Made by a program: the position numbers and the translations under genes. Below are positions 16,256-24,951 of a DNA stretch of 42,746 nucleotides, in pieces. The notes under the pieces were generated by a model. That model had not been told where the DNA came from. It ran no database searches and saw only the letters and a list, made by a program, of their open reading frames with translations. Positions within the stretch are counted from its first letter, which is position 1. Each line of letters opens with the position of its first letter. Location: positions 1 to 42,746 of the forward strand of contig PLYR01000118.1 of NCBI GenBank assembly GCA_003153435.1, in the 5' to 3' direction. This DNA is from Bacteroidota bacterium. Its GTDB lineage: Bacteria > Bacteroidota > Bacteroidia > Palsa-965.

Positions 16256-18826
16256 ATGAAAAGAATTTACCTGCTCATCGTGGCTTTTACATTCGGCTCT
16301 GTTTCATTGGTCAATGCTCAAGATTGGGTTGGCATGATGCGCAACCCGAAGATTCCGGTTCAGGAAGTACAGAAAGCTTTTTACAAATGGTATACTGAAA
16401 ACCGGAGGACAGAAAAAGAAACGACCGGAGAAGATGGATTAGTAGAATCTTTCAAGCGCTGGGAGAATTACATGGTACCCCGTAGCTATCCAGGTGGTGT
16501 GCGGCCCGAACCGGTAATCGTTGCTCAGGGTCTTGAGCAGTTCAGGAAAAAACATGAAAGCACTTCGATAACCCTGAATCAACCCAACTGGAGCTATGCA
16601 GGTAACCTCAGTGTGCCTACCGGTGGTGGAGACGGAAGGATCAATCATCTTCGCTTTTATCCAGGAAGCACCACGAAGATGTATGCCTGTTCCCCCGGAG
16701 GTGGATTATGGAAAACAACCAATGGAGGAACAAGCTGGAGCACCAACACCGATACTCTCCAAGATCTTACCATTTCAGATATTGCAATCAATCCGGTCAA
16801 CCCTCAGATCATGTACCTGGGAACGGGTGACAATGCCTCGCCCTGGTCGGGTCAAACTACCATCGGTGTTCTTAAATCTACGGATGGTGGAACTACCTGG
16901 AAAGCTACCGGGTTCAAGTACACCCTTCAGGCTACAGGCCCTTATTATATGGTGGTGAATGAACTGCAGATCAATCCCTCCAATCCGAATATGATTTGGG
17001 CCGCTACCAGTTTCGGATTATTCAGAACAACTGATGCCGGCGTTACCTGGACCAACATACTCAACGACAATATTCAAAGTCTGGAACTGGAACCTCTGCA
17101 CTCTTCTACGATTTATGCAGCTACCTATTCAGGACAGTTTTATCGTTCGGTGAATGACGGAACCACTTTCGCTCATGTCCAGAATGGCCTACCTCCCTTT
17201 GGAACAGGGATGACCATTGGTGTTTCTCCTGCAGATTCTAACCGCGTCTATATACTTGCGTTGGATTCGGCAAAAGGTTATTTCCATAGCTTGTATATGT
17301 CAACTGACCGTGGACAACACTTCACTTTAAAATCAAGCCGTGCCACCGGGGCACCCAATATTCTCGGAAGCACAGCAGCAGGTACCGACTCCAGCGGAAA
17401 TGGATGGTATTCTTTTACTATTGCTGTCTCACAAACCAATGCAGATACGGTATTTGTCGGTGGAATTGATCTCTGGCTTTCGGGAGATAAAGGCGTGACC
17501 TGGGGTTGCAAATCACAATGGTATGGGTCGGGAGCGCCTTATGTTCATGCCGATCAGCATCATCTGACCTTTGTTCCCGGAAGCGGAAACACCGTGTTTG
17601 CAGCTTGCGACGGTGGACTCTTCAAGACTACTGATCTCGGTACTACCTGGACCGACTACAGCAATAACCTTGAAATTGGTCAGCTCTACAGTGTGGGTGT
17701 TTCCACTTTAACACCCGGTCTTTACATCAGCGGATGGCAGGATAACGGCACCAACTATCCACTCCCTTCCTGGAATCAGCTTTATGGGGGTGATGGAGAA
17801 GTTTGTTTCATTGATCGTACCAACAATTCCAATCTGTTTGTTTCCTGGCAGAACGGAAATTTACTTTACTCCAACAACGGAGGCTCTTCTTTTAACAGTG
17901 CAACAACAGGTATTACAGAAACCGGACCGTGGACTACCCGTTGGCTGCAGGATCCTCAGAACCCAATCCTATTGTATGCCGGTTTTGTCAATGTATGGCA
18001 GTCGGGAGATTTAGGAAATTCCTGGGCTTCTTTAAGTAACTGGGGGACCTCCTCTATTGTTGCTCTGGAGGTAGCACCTTCCAACAATCAATACATCTAT
18101 GCAGCACAGTATGATTCTATTTTTATGAGCAATAATCAGGGCTCTACGTGGACCAATATAAACGGCAATTTACCTTTAAGTCAGGCGTATCTCACCGATA
18201 TTGCCGTGGATGCATCCAACCCCTTAAAAGCTTTTGTGACCTTCTCAGGTTACACCGCCTCTGCCAAAGTTTTTGAAACAAAGAATGGAGGACATAGCTG
18301 GATTAATCTTTCTGTTGGATTACCCAACCTCCCGGTGAATACGATTGTGTATCATGCGAATAGTCCGGATGGAATATATGTTGGAACAGATAAAGGAATT
18401 TATTACCGCGACAGTACCATGAATACCTGGGCAAGTTATAACACAGGACTCCCCAATGTGATGGTGAATGACCTGGCTATGTTCACACCTAACAATACTG
18501 TCGTTGCAGGAACGTGGGGAAGAGGTACCTGGGAATCACCGGCAGCATTTTCGGCAGGTATTTCAGAATTCCATTCTACAGCAGGAATAAATGTATATCC
18601 TAACCCGGGAAATGGGAAAATGACGGTACAGGCAAGTGGACTTGAAGAGGGAGAATATGTTTTGGAAGTTGTTGACTTACTCGGACAGACCATTCTCCAT
18701 CATAAGCTTTCCATTGATGGTAATCTTCAGAAAACAATCGATTTATCTACTCAATCTCCCGGAGTTTACATTCTGTCTTTTAGAGGATTGCATCTACAGA
18801 TGGAAAAAAAGGTGATTGTAAACTAG
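16256..18826 (+). CDS. T9SS-exported sortilin/BNR-repeat propeller protein
   Basis: 856 residues from the ATG at 16256; the frame is open to a TTG 30 nt earlier, but the ATG begins a clean signal peptide (MKRIYLLIVAFTFGS to VNAQ). Residues ~110-770 hold many Asp-box/BNR and VPS10-like blades: TTNGGTSWS, STDGGTTWKATG, TTDAGVTWTNI, TTDLGTTWTDY, NNQGSTWTNI and ETKNGGHSWIN. These form one or two large beta-propellers as in sortilin-like proteins and some xyloglucanases; no glycosidase site could be assigned. Residues ~779-856 are a T9SS type-A sorting domain (NVYPNPGNGKM, LLGQTI, SPGVYILSF, KKVIVN), so the protein is exported by T9SS and probably attached to the surface or released. The function is most likely binding or degradation of external polymers. 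Confidence 0.88.
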   Translation: MKRIYLLIVAFTFGSVSLVNAQDWVGMMRNPKIPVQEVQKAFYKWYTENRRTEKETTGEDGLVESFKRWENYMVPRSYPGGVRPEPVIVAQGLEQFRKKHESTSITLNQPNWSYAGNLSVPTGGGDGRINHLRFYPGSTTKMYACSPGGGLWKTTNGGTSWSTNTDTLQDLTISDIAINPVNPQIMYLGTGDNASPWSGQTTIGVLKSTDGGTTWKATGFKYTLQATGPYYMVVNELQINPSNPNMIWAATSFGLFRTTDAGVTWTNILNDNIQSLELEPLHSSTIYAATYSGQFYRSVNDGTTFAHVQNGLPPFGTGMTIGVSPADSNRVYILALDSAKGYFHSLYMSTDRGQHFTLKSSRATGAPNILGSTAAGTDSSGNGWYSFTIAVSQTNADTVFVGGIDLWLSGDKGVTWGCKSQWYGSGAPYVHADQHHLTFVPGSGNTVFAACDGGLFKTTDLGTTWTDYSNNLEIGQLYSVGVSTLTPGLYISGWQDNGTNYPLPSWNQLYGGDGEVCFIDRTNNSNLFVSWQNGNLLYSNNGGSSFNSATTGITETGPWTTRWLQDPQNPILLYAGFVNVWQSGDLGNSWASLSNWGTSSIVALEVAPSNNQYIYAAQYDSIFMSNNQGSTWTNINGNLPLSQAYLTDIAVDASNPLKAFVTFSGYTASAKVFETKNGGHSWINLSVGLPNLPVNTIVYHANSPDGIYVGTDKGIYYRDSTMNTWASYNTGLPNVMVNDLAMFTPNNTVVAGTWGRGTWESPAAFSAGISEFHSTAGINVYPNPGNGKMTVQASGLEEGEYVLEVVDLLGQTILHHKLSIDGNLQKTIDLSTQSPGVYILSFRGLHLQMEKKVIVN

Positions 18827-18927
18827 GATTAAATCCTCTCCTCTTTACATTTCCACTGTTTTCCTAATTTTTCTTAAAATGCGAGTTGCTAAACCTACGA
18901 TCTGTGAAAATCAGATTGAAAGTCCTG

Positions 18928-18943
18928 TTTCCATGCATGGAAA
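18928..18943. promoter_or_regulatory. Perfect 16-bp palindrome, possible operator
   Basis: TTTCCATGCATGGAAA is identical to its own reverse complement. It lies in the 212-bp gap before the stress-protein/TamB run, 95 nt upstream of the ATG at 19039. It has no loop and no T tract, so it looks more like a dimeric regulator site than a terminator. Confidence 0.4.
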
Positions 18944-19038
18944 AGTGTAAACTATGTAATGTATTTCGATTAGTGTATAAAACTTTAAAGGCCTGATTCA
19001 GCCACCTTTGTTATAGAAATAGGACTTAAAAGACTTCT

Positions 19039-19521
19039 ATGAAAACGACATTAGCTGTATTCGACAATCACGAACTTGCTCTTCATGCCATTCAGGAATT
19101 GGGCAAAAGCGGGTTTCCACTCACGAAAGTTTCGTTGGTAGGTAAGGCTTGCCTGGTGGAAGATAACATAAAGGTCAAAGACACCGAGCCTGCTAAGAAT
19201 GCACCGTTGGTGGTGGGGGCTGCACTAGGGCCTATTATTGGTCTGCTTACCGGAATTGGAATATTTGCCATTCCTGGTTTTGGCTTCCTATTTGGTGCCG
19301 GAGCCGTTATTGGCATTCTAGGAGGGCTAGATCTGGGAATCCTTACCGGAGGTTTTATCACCCTCCTGGCCACATTGGGCGTTTCCGAAGAACATCATAT
19401 TAAGTTTAAGGAACATATCGAAACAGGAAAATTTCTGATGATTGTAGAAGGAAACGAACGCGAAATAGAACATGCCAAAGAACTCTTGCTTGCTGAACCC
19501 AGGCATCTTGAATTGGTTTGA
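19039..19521 (+). CDS. General-stress-type protein with glycine-zipper membrane segment
   Basis: 160 residues. The first ~45 (TTLAVFDNHELALHAIQELGKSGFPLTKVSLVG) match the alpha/beta N-terminus of the heat-induced stress protein YflT / general stress protein 17M family. The middle (~65-115) is very rich in Gly, Ala and Ile and would form two membrane helices with glycine-zipper spacing (VVGAALGPIIGLLTG, FGAGAVIGILGG). The C-terminal ~45 residues (HIKFKEHIETGKFLMIVEGNE) form another small alpha/beta part, as in DUF1269-like proteins. The function is unknown beyond a link to stress in relatives. It is the first gene of a run with gaps of 21, 25, 14 and 12 nt leading through TamB and TamL. Confidence 0.75.
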   Translation: MKTTLAVFDNHELALHAIQELGKSGFPLTKVSLVGKACLVEDNIKVKDTEPAKNAPLVVGAALGPIIGLLTGIGIFAIPGFGFLFGAGAVIGILGGLDLGILTGGFITLLATLGVSEEHHIKFKEHIETGKFLMIVEGNEREIEHAKELLLAEPRHLELV

Positions 19522-19542
19522 TAACCACGCAATACTCAACAC

Positions 19543-19956
19543 ATGAAATCTATCATTCTTATAATTCTGTTTACAGGTACCTTGCCGGGAATGATGCCCC
19601 AGCATAATCCACACGGTCCTCACCAGGGGACAGTAAAACCCTTAGGTGACCAGTATCAGCTGGAAGTGTTAGGTTGTATGGATCATTTGGAGCTATATGT
19701 ACTCGACAAAAAGCTCCAGTCAACCAGCAACTTCGAAATGAATGGAACCGTTACCTTTTATTATGCCGGAACAAGTGAAAAACCTAAACAAAGGGAAATA
19801 ACAACTCCATTAGTTGCTTATGGAAGAGACGGGTTCTCCGCTAAACTTCCGGAAGAAAATTTCTCTTATTCAATTGTAACTATAACCATCTTCGACAAAA
19901 CTCTGGTCTCTCCCAAATTCCCGAACGAGTGTACTAAAATTTCTGTGACTAAGTAA
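19543..19956 (+). CDS. Small secreted protein, possibly metal-binding
   Basis: 137 residues. A short hydrophobic N-terminus serves as a signal peptide (MKSIILIILFTGTLPG), followed by a Met/His-rich stretch (MMPQHNPHGPHQG) and a domain with QYQLEVLGCMDHLELYVLD. The HxxHxG plus LEVL...LYVLD layout resembles the small heavy-metal-associated domain found alone or at the N-terminus of RND efflux adaptor proteins in Bacteroidota (inference from remembered patterns). Two Cys (near 46 and 131) could form a disulfide. It sits 21 nt after the stress gene and 25 nt before tamB, so it is expressed with envelope-assembly genes; no efflux pump gene is nearby. Confidence 0.65.
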   Translation: MKSIILIILFTGTLPGMMPQHNPHGPHQGTVKPLGDQYQLEVLGCMDHLELYVLDKKLQSTSNFEMNGTVTFYYAGTSEKPKQREITTPLVAYGRDGFSAKLPEENFSYSIVTITIFDKTLVSPKFPNECTKISVTK

Positions 19957-19981
19957 GATTCATTGCAAAATTCACTCTTCG

Positions 19982-22900
19982 ATGAGAATACTAGTCAAGA
20001 TCCTGATCTGGAGTTCAAGCATTTTTGTTGCCCTTATATTACTCTTGTTGTTGACCTTGTCATTACCCCAAACACAGCGTTTCCTTACACATAAAGCCGA
20101 AACCTATCTGGGAGACAAGATTAAAAGCAAGGTGCGGATTGAAGAGATCGGTGTCTCTTTTCCGAAATTTATTCATCTGAAAAATATTTATCTGGAAGAC
20201 CGGCATCAAGACACGCTGTTCTCCTGCAGTTCCCTGAAAATCGATATCAGCTTGTGGGGCCTCTTATCAAAGGAAGTTAACATCAGCGCTATTGAGATAG
20301 AAGGCAGCACTGCTCATGTAAAAAGAGCTAAAGGGGATAGTGCTTTCAACTATAGTTTCATTCCACAGGCCTTTAGCTCCCCTGCTGCTCCAAAAAAAAC
20401 GACCTCCTCTGTATCCAAACCCTGGATTATCTTTTTGGGCAGTGTTCACTTAAAAGATGTTTTTCTAACCTGGCATGATGAACAAGGAGGACTAAAAGCG
20501 GACCTTCACCTTGGAAAGCTGGAGGCAGATTTAGAAACCTTGAATCTTCCGGATAGGAAGCTCCAGTTCAGGAACATCCTGCTCGCAGAAACCCGAGTTG
20601 CCATTATACAAACCCCTTCAAGGATTGTTGCCAAAGACACCAGCCGTTCAGCCCCATTCGACATAGGTCTTTCAGGGCTGGAACTCTCAAAGGTTAATTT
20701 TTCATTCCTCGACAGCTCCAAAGGAGTAAACCTCGATTTAAGCCTTGGCAAGCTCTCCGCACTGGTTAACAAGATTGATTTATTGAAACAGATCGGAGAC
20801 CTGAATTCAGTGATTCTTTCTGATACAAAATTCGCGCTTCGTACCCGTAAAGTGTCAGATAAATCCGATGCTGTTTCATCTGGTGGACCAGGATGGGTTT
20901 TTTCTTTAAAGAAACTTGAACTTTCAGGTAATACATTTTCATTTGATGAGACAGACAAAAAACCAAAAGAACAGGGAATAGACTATTCACACCTTTTAAT
21001 TTCAAACATTACCGCAGGCGCCAAAAACATCTATGTAGGAGGAAAGCTTATAAAGGTGGAGCTTGATCAGTTAGCGCTAAAAGAAAAGTGCGGCCTGGAT
21101 CTGGAAAAACTTAAAACGCGATTTACCTATGATTCTACACTTCTGGAACTGGCCGGCCTCGATCTGAAAACCAGCCGAAGTCATATATCTGATTTTCTAT
21201 CACTCTCTTTCCCCTCTCAGCAGGCGCTCCGGGATTCTATTTCGAGTCTATTATTCAAAGCTGATTTAAAGAATACACTCATCGGCTTGAATGATATCCT
21301 GCTTTTTAAACCAGATTTATTAGACAGCAGTATTTTCAAAAAGAACACTCCTGCTCAAATCAGATTGAATGCCCTGGTAAATGGGACCTTAGCAGAATTG
21401 CAAGTCCACCGCTTCGACTTCTCCACCGAGCAACATACAAGAGTGCACTTCCAGGGAGTACTAAAAAACGTGCTAAGCTCCTCTTCATTTTATGCAGATA
21501 TCCGTCTCCAGGAATTCTCCACTGCAAGGAATGATTTACAGGCATTATTTAAGCCCGCAGCCTTTCCGAAATCCCTGCAACTTCCCGCATTATTAAATCT
21601 TTCCGGTAACTTCAAGGGGAGCCTGAAGGAATTCGTTGCAAATGCTGACCTCCATTCTTCCTCCGGCTCCCTTTCAGCAGATTTGATATTAGACACCCTC
21701 TCAGGCAATGGTCAAACTCATTATGATTTAAATGCGAGAGCCACCTCCCTCGACCTGGGAGCAATACTGAAGCAGCCAGGTATTCTGGGACCCGTCACCT
21801 TCACCGCTACAGCAGTAGGACAGGGTTTGGATACGAACACCTTAAAAGCCACCTTATCTGTTTGTGCTGACAGTGCATTTTTCAAAGGTTATGTATACAA
21901 CAACCTGACACTGGATGGGCAGTTGGAAAAGCAATCATTCGCAGGAAATGTAAACCTGGACGATAAAAATATGGTGTTTAACCTAACTGGAAATATCGAC
22001 GTCGGCCAACATCCACATTATCTCTGCACCCTCGATTTAAAAGGAGCTGAGCTCGGTGCCTTAGGATTCACCAAGGATGGAATTCGCATTAGTGCCTTGC
22101 TTACATCCGACTTAAACAGTGCTCGTGGCAAAAACATGACCGGCAAAGTTCGATTGGTCAAGGGCTTGATGATCAAAAATAATACCCCGTACCCGATCGA
22201 TTCCATGGTCTTGCAATCAAAATATACCGAGGAAGGAGCAGATATCAGTCTCCGGTCTGACTTCCTGACCGGTGATTTTAAAGGCAACCTCCTGCTCTCT
22301 GAATTGCCTGCCTCTTTCTCGAAACTAATAAAAACATATTTTAATCCGGGTGAGACACCCTCCACAGATCATTTACAGCCTCAGGATTTCCAATTCACTC
22401 TGAATCTGCTCCATCAGGATCCTTTTTCTGCTTTATTCGTTCCGGGTCTTACCAAACTAAAATCAGCCTATATCAAAGGGTCCTTTGACAGTGAAGCGAA
22501 AAAGCTCTCTCTCGATGCTGGTGTTCCACAATTTGCTTATCAAGGTATTCTGGTTGATAGCTTAAAATTAAAATTCGATTCCGATCCCGGGCAAATGAAT
22601 TACGCCATCCGGCTGATTCAGCTTTCTGACTCTTTAATGAAAATAGAAAATATGGTCCTTCAGGGAAACATCAAGCAGAACAATATTGCATTTGGTCTCC
22701 AAACATCAAAGCGGGATCATAGTGAAATGATTTCTCTTGCAGGGAATCTGAAAACAAAAGGAAATGATTATGAGCTTCGATTCGACCCTGAACTTGTTCT
22801 TAACAAGAAGAGGTGGGTTATGAATCAGAGTAACTATCTCCTTTGGGGAACTAGGGAATTCAATGCACATCAAATAGTGCTCAGCGAAGGGAACCAGGAA

Positions 22901-24937
22901 ATTTCTTTATCAAGCGAGGACAGCAGTGGTCACTCTCCTTTGAAAATAAAATTTAAAGATTTTGACATTTCAACATTTTCACAGATAATTGAAAACGATA
23001 GAACCCTTGTAACAGGAGTGCTGGAAGGAGAGGTCATTATTAAAGATCAGAACAAACGAGCAGCATTTACTTCAGACATTTCTCTCAAAGACTTTGCTTA
23101 TTTGGAAAGACCTATAGGCACCATTACCCTTCATAGTGACAATGAAATATCGGCCGACCAGTTTACTTTAAAATTATTACTGAACGGGAACGAAAATGAC
23201 CTTAGTCTGGATGGAAACTACACGGCAGGATCCAAAACTAACAACCTCAATTTCAAACTTGATATTCGAAACCTAAACCCCGCATCAGCAGAACCTTTTA
23301 TTTCAGGCAATGTGACCCGTCTTTCAGGAGGTGTGAGTGGCTCTATGGCTATCACCGGAAATGCAGAATCGCCCAACATGCAAGGTTCATTGAAACTCAC
23401 CCAATGCACTCTTAAACCGGCTATCCTAAATTCACTGCTGATGATCCCCGAAGGGAAGCTGCTCTTTACTCCCGGGCGTGTGCAGTTTAGCTCCTTTACC
23501 CTACTCGATTCACTTAACCATAAAGCAGTTCTTAGCGGTTATGCCGACTTGCATGATTTCTCAAATATTCCTTTTGACCTGAAGTTGAAAACGAACAATT
23601 TCCTGGCACTGAATACGACGGCAAAAGACAATCCTCTGTATTTCGGAACCGTGTATCTCGACAGTGATATACATCTGCATGGTACACCTGATGCACCCGT
23701 AGCTGATGTTATTATGCGACTCAATAAAGGCACCTCTATTACTTATATGAACCCTGTCGATGCAGGTGTATCGGAAGAAAGTAAAGGAGTGGTAGAATTC
23801 GTTGATACCGCAAATTCATTCTTTCTCCAGAAAAATATAATGGCCCGACAGGATGTTGCAGTGGAGAAAAAAAAGAACATAACTGGAATCCAGCTGAACG
23901 CGGTCATAGCAGTGGATAAGTCCACTAAACTAAAAATCATTCTTGATCCTTCATCCGGAGATTCGCTCGTCGCCATTGGCTCCGCACAATTAACATTTAC
24001 ACTCGACCCCAATGGAAGGACGAGTCTTAACGGCCGCTATAAACTTAGTGATGGAAGTTATCACCTGGCGATTGATGAAGTGATCCGCAGGAATTTTAAA
24101 ATCGAATCGGGGGGTACCATCACCTGGTCGGGAGATCTTATGGATGCAGATATAGAACTCAGTGCGGTTTATAAAGTGCATACCTCACCGCTTGATCTTG
24201 TACAGAGTCAGTTAGCAGGAATGAGTGAAGCCCAAAAGAATACGTTCAGGCAAAATCTGAATTTCCTGGTTTATCTGAAGATGAGCGGACCGATCGCTCG
24301 GCCGGACCTCAGCTTCGACATTAAGCTTCCGACAGACCAGGTAAGCTCGTTAAACGGGACTATCACATCTAAACTGGAACAATTAAGAGCTGATGAAACG
24401 GAAATGAATAAACAAGTATTCGCCCTCCTGGCCTTAAATCGATTTCTTGCAGAAGATCCACTGGATAACTCCGGAGGAAACAATGCTCTTTCTTCCACGG
24501 CGCGATCGAGTGCCGGCAAATTACTTTCCGATCAACTGAATACACTTTCCGGAAAGTATGTTAAAGGAGTTGACCTCAACCTGGGTGTAGAATCTTACGA
24601 AGATTACTCAACCGGACAGGGCCAGGAAAGAACCCAGGTTCAAATGGCCCTCTCTAAAAGTCTGTTCAATTCTAAGGTGACCGTAAAAGTTGGGGGGAAT
24701 GTAGATGTAGAAGGCGACCGGGCCAAACAGAATAACGCCAGTGATGTAGCTGGCAATGTTGATATACAGTATAAGCTGACAAACGACGGAACCTATAAGT
24801 TGAAAGGGTTTCGGCAAAATGACTACCTGAACCCGATTGAAGGAGAAGTAACTAAAACAGGTTTCGGGGTCATCTTCACAAAAGATTTTAACAGAATAAA
24901 GGAGTTATTCCGGAAATCAGAATCATCGGTTGAATAA
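19982..24937 (+). CDS. tamB: TamB-family inter-membrane protein (AsmA-like/DUF490)
   Basis: 1651 residues. A single N-terminal membrane helix (ILIWSSSIFVALILLLLLTL) is followed by an AsmA-like start (LGDKIKSKVRIEEIGVSFPKFIHLKNIYLED) and a very long beta-rich middle of repeated short strands, which in this family builds a hydrophobic groove across the periplasm. The C-terminal DUF490/TamB domain is clear from ~1350: SVxLDxxxG-type strands, LVYLKMSGPIARPDLSFDI and LSGKYVKGVDLNLGVESYEDYSTG. The TamA/TamB pair was described as assembling autotransporters; newer work ascribes phospholipid transport to TamB relatives. In Bacteroidota the partner is the lipoprotein TamL, encoded 14 nt downstream. 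Confidence 0.92.
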   Translation: MRILVKILIWSSSIFVALILLLLLTLSLPQTQRFLTHKAETYLGDKIKSKVRIEEIGVSFPKFIHLKNIYLEDRHQDTLFSCSSLKIDISLWGLLSKEVNISAIEIEGSTAHVKRAKGDSAFNYSFIPQAFSSPAAPKKTTSSVSKPWIIFLGSVHLKDVFLTWHDEQGGLKADLHLGKLEADLETLNLPDRKLQFRNILLAETRVAIIQTPSRIVAKDTSRSAPFDIGLSGLELSKVNFSFLDSSKGVNLDLSLGKLSALVNKIDLLKQIGDLNSVILSDTKFALRTRKVSDKSDAVSSGGPGWVFSLKKLELSGNTFSFDETDKKPKEQGIDYSHLLISNITAGAKNIYVGGKLIKVELDQLALKEKCGLDLEKLKTRFTYDSTLLELAGLDLKTSRSHISDFLSLSFPSQQALRDSISSLLFKADLKNTLIGLNDILLFKPDLLDSSIFKKNTPAQIRLNALVNGTLAELQVHRFDFSTEQHTRVHFQGVLKNVLSSSSFYADIRLQEFSTARNDLQALFKPAAFPKSLQLPALLNLSGNFKGSLKEFVANADLHSSSGSLSADLILDTLSGNGQTHYDLNARATSLDLGAILKQPGILGPVTFTATAVGQGLDTNTLKATLSVCADSAFFKGYVYNNLTLDGQLEKQSFAGNVNLDDKNMVFNLTGNIDVGQHPHYLCTLDLKGAELGALGFTKDGIRISALLTSDLNSARGKNMTGKVRLVKGLMIKNNTPYPIDSMVLQSKYTEEGADISLRSDFLTGDFKGNLLLSELPASFSKLIKTYFNPGETPSTDHLQPQDFQFTLNLLHQDPFSALFVPGLTKLKSAYIKGSFDSEAKKLSLDAGVPQFAYQGILVDSLKLKFDSDPGQMNYAIRLIQLSDSLMKIENMVLQGNIKQNNIAFGLQTSKRDHSEMISLAGNLKTKGNDYELRFDPELVLNKKRWVMNQSNYLLWGTREFNAHQIVLSEGNQEISLSSEDSSGHSPLKIKFKDFDISTFSQIIENDRTLVTGVLEGEVIIKDQNKRAAFTSDISLKDFAYLERPIGTITLHSDNEISADQFTLKLLLNGNENDLSLDGNYTAGSKTNNLNFKLDIRNLNPASAEPFISGNVTRLSGGVSGSMAITGNAESPNMQGSLKLTQCTLKPAILNSLLMIPEGKLLFTPGRVQFSSFTLLDSLNHKAVLSGYADLHDFSNIPFDLKLKTNNFLALNTTAKDNPLYFGTVYLDSDIHLHGTPDAPVADVIMRLNKGTSITYMNPVDAGVSEESKGVVEFVDTANSFFLQKNIMARQDVAVEKKKNITGIQLNAVIAVDKSTKLKIILDPSSGDSLVAIGSAQLTFTLDPNGRTSLNGRYKLSDGSYHLAIDEVIRRNFKIESGGTITWSGDLMDADIELSAVYKVHTSPLDLVQSQLAGMSEAQKNTFRQNLNFLVYLKMSGPIARPDLSFDIKLPTDQVSSLNGTITSKLEQLRADETEMNKQVFALLALNRFLAEDPLDNSGGNNALSSTARSSAGKLLSDQLNTLSGKYVKGVDLNLGVESYEDYSTGQGQERTQVQMALSKSLFNSKVTVKVGGNVDVEGDRAKQNNASDVAGNVDIQYKLTNDGTYKLKGFRQNDYLNPIEGEVTKTGFGVIFTKDFNRIKELFRKSESSVE

Positions 24938-24951
24938 TTACAAAAACAGAT

